Part shown: positions 7,505 through 12,555 of the stretch, piece by piece
Position numbering within the stretch: the first letter of the stretch is position 1
Layout: each line of letters opens with the position of its first letter
From: an uncultured Pseudomonadota bacterium
Lineage (GTDB): Bacteria; Pseudomonadota; Gammaproteobacteria; Methylococcales; Methylomonadaceae
Length of the DNA stretch: 12,555 nucleotides
Reading direction: 5' to 3'
NCBI GenBank assembly: GCA_903904275.1
Contig: CAIVBX010000200.1
Span: 1-12,555 of the forward strand
The notes under the pieces: generated by a model
Told to the model about the DNA's origin: nothing
The model's input: only the letters and a program-made list of their open reading frames with translations
Databases searched by the model: none
Made by a program: the position numbers and the translations under genes

Positions 7505-7531
7505 CCCGTTAATTTTTTAACGGGATTTTTT
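7505..7531 (+). terminator. Intrinsic terminator of the peptidase-dapC operon
   Basis: A perfect 8-bp stem (CCCGTTAA / TTAACGGG) closes a TTTT loop and is followed by ATTTTTT. It begins 8 nt after the dapC stop codon and ends just before the -35 of the next promoter. Confidence 0.92.
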
Positions 7532-7533
7532 GT

Positions 7534-7563
7534 TTGACATTTTAAGACAACCAGTCGTATTAT
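7534..7563 (+). promoter_or_regulatory. Strong sigma-70 promoter of the tetR gene
   Basis: A consensus -35 TTGACA (7534-7539), an 18-nt spacer and a -10 TATTAT (7558-7563, 5 of 6) are visible. The expected start of transcription is about 7570-7571, at the ATG of the TetR gene (7571), which predicts a leaderless or nearly leaderless message. No Shine-Dalgarno lies upstream of either candidate ATG. Confidence 0.8.
7543..7559. promoter_or_regulatory. Candidate TetR operator in the promoter spacer
   Basis: A dyad TA-n-GAC-N5-GTC-n-TA is centred at 7551, with five symmetric positions per half. It fills the spacer between the -35 and -10 boxes. TetR-family repressors commonly bind such a site at their own promoter, so autorepression is likely. 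No second copy is visible before the DUF4242 gene. Confidence 0.5.
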
Positions 7564-7570
7564 TTAACGT

Positions 7571-8167
7571 ATGAAAAAAATGAAACAAAAAAATATAAAT
7601 CGAGAAAATTTATTGAATCATGGCGTAACGTTGTTGATGCAACAGGGTTATCACGGCACAGGATTACAAGAAATTCTCGATGCGGTACAAGTGCCGAAAG
7701 GTTCTTTTTATAATTATTTTGGTAGCAAAGAGAATTTTGCAGCTGAAATTATTGGGCATTACATCGAACCGTATTTAATTCAATTGCAAGCCTATTTGAA
7801 TGAATCTGAAGGCGATGCGTTTACGGCGTTAGAACGTTATTTAAACGAAGGTATTGCCGAATTAGAAAAAACGCAATTTAAAGGCGGTTGTCTTTTGGGA
7901 AACTTAACGGGTGAAATTGGTGACACTAGTGACATTTGCCGCGATGCTTTACAAAAAGCGTTAGGACGTTATCGTGACGTGTGGGAAATCGGTTTTGAAC
8001 GCGCTCAAAAAGAAGGTTCAATTCGGAATGACAAAACAGCAAGAGAAATTGCAGATTTATGGGTAAATTCATGGCAAGGTGCGTTACTTCGCATGAAAAT
8101 TGAACAAACCACCGCACCATTGATTCAATGCAAACACGCATTATTGGACGAGTTTTTTAAAGCGTAA
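7571..8167 (+). CDS. TetR/AcrR-family transcriptional repressor, NemR/AcuR-like
   Basis: This 198-residue regulator has an N-terminal TetR helix-turn-helix at about 10-56: a GYHGTGLQEILDAVQVPKGS core followed by FYNYFGSKENFAAE. The C-terminal ligand domain carries GGCLLGNLTGEIGD (105-118) and GALLRMKIEQ (170-179), which mark the group containing NemR and AcuR. From memory, C107 and K176 fall one residue beyond the C106/K175 pair of E. coli NemR, which forms a reversible bond on reaction with hypochlorous acid or electrophiles. Redox or electrophile sensing is therefore plausible but unproven. The start at 7571 is the first ATG; M4 (7580) is an alternative, and neither has a Shine-Dalgarno. 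The likely targets are its own promoter and perhaps the DUF4242 gene 61 nt downstream. It is cytoplasmic and DNA-binding as a dimer. Confidence 0.92.
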   Translation: MKKMKQKNINRENLLNHGVTLLMQQGYHGTGLQEILDAVQVPKGSFYNYFGSKENFAAEIIGHYIEPYLIQLQAYLNESEGDAFTALERYLNEGIAELEKTQFKGGCLLGNLTGEIGDTSDICRDALQKALGRYRDVWEIGFERAQKEGSIRNDKTAREIADLWVNSWQGALLRMKIEQTTAPLIQCKHALLDEFFKA

Positions 8168-8181
8168 TTACAGATTACGTT

Positions 8182-8210
8182 TTAACAAGCGGTTCACTTT
8201 TAAGTTTAAT
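8182..8210 (+). promoter_or_regulatory. Predicted promoter of the DUF4242 gene
   Basis: A -35 TTAACA (8182-8187, 5 of 6), a 17-nt spacer and a -10 TTTAAT (8205-8210, 5 of 6) lie in the 61-nt gap after tetR. Transcription would begin near 8217, leaving a leader of about 12 nt that starts at the Shine-Dalgarno (TGAGGA, 8216-8221). Readthrough from the tetR promoter is also possible, since no terminator intervenes. Confidence 0.5.
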
Positions 8211-8228
8211 AACAATGAGGAAAAAATT

Positions 8229-8501
8229 ATGCCTAAATATATCGTTGAACGTGACATCCCAAACGCAGGTTCATTAACTGCTGAACAATTACAAGGTATC
8301 GCACAAACATCGTGCGGCGTTTCTTGCAAAATGAATGCGAAAGTACATTGGCTCGAAAGTTTTGTGACACCTGATAAAGTGTATTGCATTTTGATTGCGG
8401 ATAATGAAGAAGCCTTGCGTGAACACGCTGAAAAAGGCGGTTTCCCAATCACAAAAATTGCCGAAATTAAAGGCATCATCGACCCTAGCGCCGCAGAATA
8501 A
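8229..8501 (+). CDS. DUF4242 family small protein
   Basis: This 90-residue protein matches the DUF4242 pattern: MPKYIVERDIP at the start, then a helix with TAEQLQGIAQTSC, HWLESFV (40-46), KVYCILIADNEEALREHA (50-67) and GGFPITKIAEIKGIIDP (70-86). The fold is ferredoxin-like, and the family includes a nickel-binding Streptomyces protein (SCO4226). Otherwise the function is unknown. Possible metal or thiol ligands here are C29 and C33 (CGVSC), C53, H40 and H66. There is no signal peptide, so it is cytoplasmic. A good Shine-Dalgarno (GAGGA) is spaced 7 nt from the ATG. The gene lies downstream of a TetR regulator and upstream of an exported beta-propeller gene, with an intrinsic terminator right after it. 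That layout suggests high expression of this gene and weaker readthrough into the next. A role in metal or electrophile stress is only an inference from context. Confidence 0.88.
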   Translation: MPKYIVERDIPNAGSLTAEQLQGIAQTSCGVSCKMNAKVHWLESFVTPDKVYCILIADNEEALREHAEKGGFPITKIAEIKGIIDPSAAE

Positions 8502-8507
8502 ACAATG

Positions 8508-8545
8508 AAAAAGCGCGTTTGTGAATTCGCAAACGCGCTTTTTTT
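8508..8545 (+). terminator. Intrinsic terminator after DUF4242
   Basis: A GC-rich stem with arms GCGCGTTTG (8513-8521) and CAAACGCGC (8530-8538) is extended by A-T pairs on both sides and closes a TGAATTCG loop. A run of seven T follows on the 3' side (8539-8545). The flanking A-run makes it a possible bidirectional terminator. It overlaps the 5' part of the longest reading frame of the next gene, which argues for that gene's downstream start. Confidence 0.9.
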
Positions 8546-8573
8546 ACGATTCAATTTCATACGAGCCACGACA

Positions 8574-9725
8574 ATGATTAAAAAAACAATAACAAGCGCA
8601 TTGTGTAGTTTGTTGCTACTTGCGCCACTTGCTAGTTCTGCTGAAATGTTAGCAATGGTCAATTACGAAAGTCAGCCCAATCAAACGCCTAGAAAAGAAG
8701 GCATTGCGATTATCGACGTTGACCCAAATTCGTCGAAATTTGGCAAAATTGTGAATGATTTGCCATTGCCACCCGATGCCGTTGCTCATCATATTTTTTA
8801 TAACAAAGATTTGAGTAAAGCTTATATCACCGCATTAGGCAAAGGTGCGTTGCGTGTGATTAACATGAATCAAGAGCCGTTGAAAATTCAAGATTTGAAC
8901 GTGCCAGAATGCCACGTTGCGGAAGATATGTCGTTTTCATCGGACAAAAAAACGTGGTATTTGACCTGCATGGGTTCAAGTAACGTGATTGTCGGTGACG
9001 CGCAAACCGATAAAGTGAAACAAGTGATTGCCGCGAATGAAAAAGAGAAATTTATCAAATATCCGCACGGAATCGGCTTGAATGAAGACATTGACAGAAT
9101 TATGGTAACAAGCACGGTTCATCCAACAAATTTAAGTGATGCAGGCGAAACCGTTACAGTCATTAAAGCCTCAACGGGCGAGGTTTTATCAACACATAAA
9201 GTCGGTGGCGCAGGTTCTTCAACGGTTGAAGCGGTATTTGTACCGCATTCAAATCCACCAATGGCGTATGTGAATACGATGTTTGAAGGCAAATTATGGA
9301 CGGCAACGTGGCAAGCAAATCATGATACGTTTGAGTTCAAACCTGCTTATGATTTCGCTGATATTAAACAAGGCGTGCCATTGGAAATTTATTTTAACCA
9401 AGAACATGACAAATTATTTATTACAACAGCAAAACCAGGTGCGCTGAACATTTTTGACATTAGCCAATCTGCACATGAACCTAAATTGATTAAATCGATT
9501 CCAACCGCAGGCGGTGCACATCACGTTGTTTTCTCACCTGATGAAAAATATGCGATTGTGCAAAATAGTTTTTTGAATTTACCCGAAATGGATGATGGTT
9601 CAATTAGCGTGATTGATTTACAGAAAATGGAAAAAATTCACAGTATTGACACGTTAAAAAACCAAGGTTTTAAGCCAAATTGCATCGTGATGATGCCAAA
9701 ATGGCACACGGATGATATACATTAA
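8574..9725 (+). CDS. Exported beta-propeller protein (YncE/YVTN-repeat type)
   Basis: From the ATG at 8574 the product has 383 residues with a signal peptide (MIKKTIT, hydrophobic core, cleavage predicted after A23 in LASSA), so it is periplasmic or secreted. An in-frame ATG at 8505 would add 23 residues, but these overlap the terminator hairpin and would bury the signal peptide, so I rejected it. The mature part consists of YVTN-like blades such as HHIFYNKDLSKAYIT (72-86), HGIGLNEDIDRIMVTS (165-180) and HHVVFSPDEKYAIVQ (316-330). Histidines recur at blade starts: H72/H73, H114, H165, H183, H225 and H316/H317. They could line the central pore and bind a metal or ligand, as in other propellers. 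No enzymatic motif is recognised, so the substrate is unknown. The Shine-Dalgarno is weak and no clear promoter lies in the 28 nt after the upstream terminator, so expression may depend on readthrough. A terminator follows. Confidence 0.85.
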   Translation: MIKKTITSALCSLLLLAPLASSAEMLAMVNYESQPNQTPRKEGIAIIDVDPNSSKFGKIVNDLPLPPDAVAHHIFYNKDLSKAYITALGKGALRVINMNQEPLKIQDLNVPECHVAEDMSFSSDKKTWYLTCMGSSNVIVGDAQTDKVKQVIAANEKEKFIKYPHGIGLNEDIDRIMVTSTVHPTNLSDAGETVTVIKASTGEVLSTHKVGGAGSSTVEAVFVPHSNPPMAYVNTMFEGKLWTATWQANHDTFEFKPAYDFADIKQGVPLEIYFNQEHDKLFITTAKPGALNIFDISQSAHEPKLIKSIPTAGGAHHVVFSPDEKYAIVQNSFLNLPEMDDGSISVIDLQKMEKIHSIDTLKNQGFKPNCIVMMPKWHTDDIH

Positions 9726-9761
9726 AAATAGGTCGTAACTCACTAAATTTGTTATTGTATG

Positions 9762-9790
9762 TGGCGCGATGATTCGCGCCATTTTTTTAT
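9762..9790 (+). terminator. Intrinsic terminator after the beta-propeller gene
   Basis: A perfect 8-bp stem (TGGCGCGA / TCGCGCCA) closes a TGAT loop and is followed by seven T and then ATT. It lies 36 nt after the propeller stop and just before the Tim44-like gene. No convincing promoter for the latter is visible between them. Confidence 0.92.
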
Positions 9791-9807
9791 TTTAAATTTA
9801 GGATTTC

Positions 9808-10929
9808 GTGAATTTTATGAACAAAAAAACCAGTGCATTTGTGAATAGTATAGTGTTGATTTCGTTGGCATTAGGTGGAATTTCTGCGGCGGAAGCACAA
9901 CGTTTTGGTGGTGGTTCGTCTTTTGGCAGTAAATCGTCTTACAGTGCGCCATACAGTCGGGCAGCATTGCCACCGAGTAATCGTGCTGCACCTACGCCCC
10001 CCCCTGCTGCGCCAGCACCAACGTATCAACAACCACAACAAGCAAATTCAAATCAAGCATGGAAAGACCGTGCATTAGGGGCCGCAGCAGGTTTAGCGGT
10101 TGGTGGCGTTGTTGGTGCGATGATGGGCGGTGAAAATCATAATCAACCTGTTCCTGTTCAACAAAATCAAGGTTATGCGCCACAGCCACAACAATATGCT
10201 CAACCACAAGGTTACGCACAACCAATGCCTATTCAACCTCAACAAAGTTTTGCACAACCTGCACCGTATTACGCAGATAACACAGGCGCAACGCGCAATT
10301 CAGGATTTAGTTTCTTGAATTTCTTATTGTTGAGCGGTTTGGGTTATTTGGCTTATCGATTCTTTTTTGCGAAAAAAAATCCACCTGTTCAGCCTAACAA
10401 TTATCAACGTACATCAAATGAACCTGCGTATTCTGCGCCAATGCAAACAGGCGGCAGTTCAGCAGATTTCAATACTGATATTATGTTTAAAAAAGGCGAT
10501 GCTACGGTTTCATCGTCAACGGTAAATTTAGCAAAATCACAAAATACAGCAACACCAGCAGGTTTTGATACCAACGCTTTTTTAGATGATGTCAAACGCC
10601 GTTATATGGATTTACAACAAGCGTGGGACGCGCGGGATTTTGCTGAAATTCGTGGTTTAACAACAGATAAAGTTTTTGCTGAAATTCAATCTCAGCTTAA
10701 AAATTCAACTGAAGCAAATCACACGGATATTTTGAAATTAGATGCAGATTTGTTGGAAATTCGAGAATTGAGTTCAGAATTTGAAGCGGTGGTTTTGTTC
10801 GATACGATTATGCGTGAAGATGACGCGGGGCAAGCAAATCAAGTGCGTGAAGTGTGGCATTTTATCAAAGCAAAATCAGGTTTCAATTCACAATGGACGC
10901 TTGACGGCATTCAACAATTAGAAGATTAA
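9808..10929 (+). CDS. Exported/membrane Tim44-like domain protein with Gln/Pro-rich linkers
   Basis: This 373-residue protein begins with a signal peptide (residues 1-30, ending AEA before QRFGGGSSFG). Next come a Ser/Pro/Ala-rich linker, a glycine-zipper hydrophobic stretch ALGAAAGLAVGGVVGAMMGG (89-108), a Gln/Pro/Tyr-rich linker (112-155) and a transmembrane segment near 167-187 followed by Lys residues. A C-terminal Tim44-like domain covers about 253-370 (FDTNAFLDDVKRRYMDLQQAW, then WHFIKAKSG). Bacterial proteins of this build are common and uncharacterised; the domain resembles the membrane-associated part of mitochondrial Tim44. The start is ambiguous. GTG at 9808 sits 4 nt after an AGGA run (9800-9803) and ATG at 9817 sits 13 nt after it; both keep the signal peptide. 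A run of eight C (9997-10004) encodes part of the Pro-rich linker. dut begins 3 nt after the stop, so the two are co-transcribed. Confidence 0.85.
   Translation: MNFMNKKTSAFVNSIVLISLALGGISAAEAQRFGGGSSFGSKSSYSAPYSRAALPPSNRAAPTPPPAAPAPTYQQPQQANSNQAWKDRALGAAAGLAVGGVVGAMMGGENHNQPVPVQQNQGYAPQPQQYAQPQGYAQPMPIQPQQSFAQPAPYYADNTGATRNSGFSFLNFLLLSGLGYLAYRFFFAKKNPPVQPNNYQRTSNEPAYSAPMQTGGSSADFNTDIMFKKGDATVSSSTVNLAKSQNTATPAGFDTNAFLDDVKRRYMDLQQAWDARDFAEIRGLTTDKVFAEIQSQLKNSTEANHTDILKLDADLLEIRELSSEFEAVVLFDTIMREDDAGQANQVREVWHFIKAKSGFNSQWTLDGIQQLED
9997..10004 (+). repeat. Eight-cytosine homopolymer inside the Tim44-like gene
   Basis: C8 spans codons 64-66 (three Pro codons) of the Pro/Ala-rich linker. Such a G/C run is notable in AT-rich DNA and is a potential slippage site. 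A change of one base would frameshift before both the membrane segment and the Tim44-like domain. Confidence 0.7.
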
Positions 10930-10932
10930 ACA

Positions 10933-11388
10933 ATGCACAAAATTCAAGTCAAAATTTTAGATTCGCGTTTAGGCGATTCGATTCCCTTACCCGAATATGC
11001 CACAACAGGTTCAGCAGGTTTAGATTTACGCGCGTGTTTAGATAACGCGATAACGATTCAACCAAGTGAAACGGTGTTAATTCCAACAGGTTTGGCGATT
11101 CATATTGGTGATAATTCACTTGCGGCGGTGATTTTGCCGCGTTCAGGTTTAGGGCATAAACACGGCATCGTTTTGGGTAATTTGGTCGGATTGATTGATT
11201 CAGATTATCAAGGACAACTTTTTGTGTCTTGTTGGAATCGTAGCAATGAACCTTTTATGGTCAATATCGGTGAACGTATTGCTCAAATGGTGTTTGTTCC
11301 TGTCGTTCAAGTCGCGTTTGAACAAGTCACCGATTTTGATGAAAGTCATCGTGGTGAAGGTGGTTTTGGTCACACGGGACGACATTAA
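10933..11388 (+). CDS. dut: dUTPase (deoxyuridine 5'-triphosphate nucleotidohydrolase)
   Basis: This 151-residue trimeric dUTPase hydrolyses dUTP to dUMP and pyrophosphate, keeping uracil out of DNA and supplying dUMP for thymidylate. All five family motifs are present: GSAGLDLRA (26-34), PRSGLGHKHGIVLGN (69-83), GLIDSDYQGQL (86-96) with catalytic D89, GERIAQMVFVP (113-123) and the C-terminal P-loop-like RGEGGFGHTGR (140-150). Length and sequence are very close to E. coli Dut, which supports a gammaproteobacterial host. The start is the ATG 3 nt after the Tim44-like stop, and no other in-frame start fits the family N-terminus. In many gammaproteobacteria dut neighbours coaBC (dfp), so pairing with a Tim44-like gene is a different local arrangement. 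It faces the convergent glycosyltransferase gene 13 nt away, without an obvious terminator. Confidence 0.97.
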   Translation: MHKIQVKILDSRLGDSIPLPEYATTGSAGLDLRACLDNAITIQPSETVLIPTGLAIHIGDNSLAAVILPRSGLGHKHGIVLGNLVGLIDSDYQGQLFVSCWNRSNEPFMVNIGERIAQMVFVPVVQVAFEQVTDFDESHRGEGGFGHTGRH

Positions 11389-11401
11389 AAATACAATCCG
11401 T

Positions 11402-12555
11402 TTAGGGTGAAAAATAATGAATAAGCGTTGAATCTTGTAGTAATTTTTCACTCTGAACAAAGCCTAATTCCCCCGCGCGATAAGCGTGAGAAAATGCCAC
11501 CATATCGCTTGGCATTTTTTCAGAATCACACAATACAAAACCATCGGAATGGATTTTTACCCAATTTTGCAACGCTTCATGCGAATCCAATAACGTCAAT
11601 GGTTGTGTTAAACGCCCTGTAAATTGAAATTGGTCGTGATATTTCCCTGCATAAAACGCCACATTGTTTTGCGTTTGAAATTGCGCGATTTTTTCAGCAA
11701 TCGGTTTTGTATTAAAACGTTCAGAATTTGGTTCTAAATAACATAATGCGAACAATGTTGGCACGATAATCGATGAAATAGTGGTGTAAAAAACAATTTG
11801 TGACACATTTTTATTTTTTATAAAAAACCAACCCAAAGGCATAACAAGCAAAAGACAAATCGTAACAATACGGGATAATTTGCCACCTAATGTTAAATTT
11901 TTTACCCAATGAAAATGGTCATTTAACATCGGAAAAACCATTGCAACGAGGACTAAAAATAAGAACAACACAAAAACAGAACAATAGGCTTTTTGCCATG
12001 CGCGAATGTCTTTAATTTCATCTGCGGCACGCGCTAAACATAAAGCAAAGGCAGGAATTAACGGCAATAAATAATGAATTCGTTTGCCGCTAACTAAGGA
12101 AAACATGATTAAAACAGGTAAAATCCATGCAACACAAAACCGAATGCCGTAATCATTTAACTTTAATTTGAATACGCCTTGCCAAAGTGGTTTGAAAAAT
12201 AACCAAGGTAATAAAAATAATGGCAACCGTTCTAAATACCAGTACCACGGTAATTTGTGAGCAAACGATTCGACTAATCGCCCGCTAGTTTGTCCTAAAA
12301 AAATGGCGTTTCGATAGGCTTCTCCACCAGAAATTCCAGCAGGAATTGCCCACATCAACGCCAAACTCGCGCCAATTAAAACAGCAGAAACTAATTTCAA
12401 ATACCATACGCGCCAACGGAAATGAACGCTATTTTTTTGAATCCACCACGGTGCAAGTAACGCAACAGGTAAAATTTGCAATAACACGACAGGTCCTTTG
12501 CTGAAAACACCGCCACCGATTGCAAAACCGAATAACAAAACGTCATGCCACGCAT
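11402..12555 (-). CDS. ArnT/PMT-like membrane glycosyltransferase, N-terminus cut by window edge
   Basis: The minus-strand frame is open from the right edge to a TAA at 11402-11404, showing 383 C-terminal residues. No genuine start is visible; TTG at 12538 is internal because coding character continues to the edge. The visible part has many hydrophobic transmembrane helices. Landmarks of the ArnT/PMT_2 (GT-C) superfamily are GVFSKGPVVLL near the edge, the loop FLGQTSGRLVESFAHKLPWY preceding WYLERLPLFLLPWLFF, and SGKRIHYLLPLIPAFALCLA. The last 100 or so residues form a soluble domain. These enzymes use polyprenyl-phosphate sugars to glycosylate lipids or proteins on the periplasmic face; ArnT itself adds aminoarabinose to lipid A. 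The conserved catalytic N-terminal loop is outside the window, so donor and acceptor cannot be stated. It converges on dut. Confidence 0.85.
   Translation of the reverse strand, partial: AWHDVLLFGFAIGGGVFSKGPVVLLQILPVALLAPWWIQKNSVHFRWRVWYLKLVSAVLIGASLALMWAIPAGISGGEAYRNAIFLGQTSGRLVESFAHKLPWYWYLERLPLFLLPWLFFKPLWQGVFKLKLNDYGIRFCVAWILPVLIMFSLVSGKRIHYLLPLIPAFALCLARAADEIKDIRAWQKAYCSVFVLFLFLVLVAMVFPMLNDHFHWVKNLTLGGKLSRIVTICLLLVMPLGWFFIKNKNVSQIVFYTTISSIIVPTLFALCYLEPNSERFNTKPIAEKIAQFQTQNNVAFYAGKYHDQFQFTGRLTQPLTLLDSHEALQNWVKIHSDGFVLCDSEKMPSDMVAFSHAYRAGELGFVQSEKLLQDSTLIHYFSP

Noticed and set aside
8505..8573. Upstream in-frame start for the beta-propeller protein
   Set aside because: The extension consists of the terminator stem and would place 23 charged or mixed residues before a clean signal peptide.
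8168..8662. Minus-strand frame of 164 codons across the DUF4242 gene and the terminator
   Set aside because: It runs through a strong hairpin and is antisense to DUF4242; the protein looks like random reverse translation.
12536..12538. TTG as the start of the glycosyltransferase
   Set aside because: The frame continues upstream to the window edge with family-like hydrophobic sequence, so the gene is truncated rather than starting here.

Overview
The window is 12.5 kb of AT-rich, densely coded bacterial chromosome. It probably comes from a low-GC gammaproteobacterium. The dUTPase is 151 residues long and close to the E. coli protein throughout, sigma-70-like promoters and intrinsic terminators are easy to read, and multi-PAS signalling proteins sit beside housekeeping genes. 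A Beggiatoa/Thiothrix-like or methanotroph-like lineage is a guess from style only. I saw no rRNA, tRNA, CRISPR array, insertion sequence or phage gene.

Region 1 (1-5303, minus strand) is a tight three-gene signalling operon read right to left. It starts with a MerR-type regulator that carries a cobalamin-binding module of the CarH/LitR class. Next comes a 989-residue CheB-CheR fusion with a heptad signalling helix and PAS-like domains. Last is a protein with three PAS domains leading into a GGDEF (diguanylate cyclase) domain, cut by the left edge of the window. The spacing is 10 nt and then an 8-nt overlap, so the genes are probably translationally coupled. The operon is fronted by a near-perfect 28-bp palindrome that contains the -35 element of the predicted promoter. 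A light- or B12-responsive switch over a c-di-GMP/methylation signalling module is the most interesting hypothesis in the window.

Region 2 (5304-7531, plus strand) is divergent from region 1. It encodes an outer-membrane-type M48 metallopeptidase lipoprotein and, 1 nt later, a class I aminotransferase resembling the succinyldiaminopimelate aminotransferase DapC. It ends at a strong intrinsic terminator.

Region 3 (7532-9790, plus strand) holds a TetR-family repressor of the NemR/AcuR-like group, a DUF4242 small protein and an exported beta-propeller protein. The repressor's promoter has a dyad in its spacer and seems to give an almost leaderless mRNA. An intrinsic terminator lies between DUF4242 and the propeller gene, and another follows the propeller gene.

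Region 4 (9791-11388, plus strand) has an exported Tim44-like-domain protein with Gln/Pro-rich linkers, followed 3 nt later by dut (dUTPase). Region 5 (11402-12555, minus strand) is the C-terminal part of an ArnT/PMT-like membrane glycosyltransferase that converges on dut and runs off the right edge.
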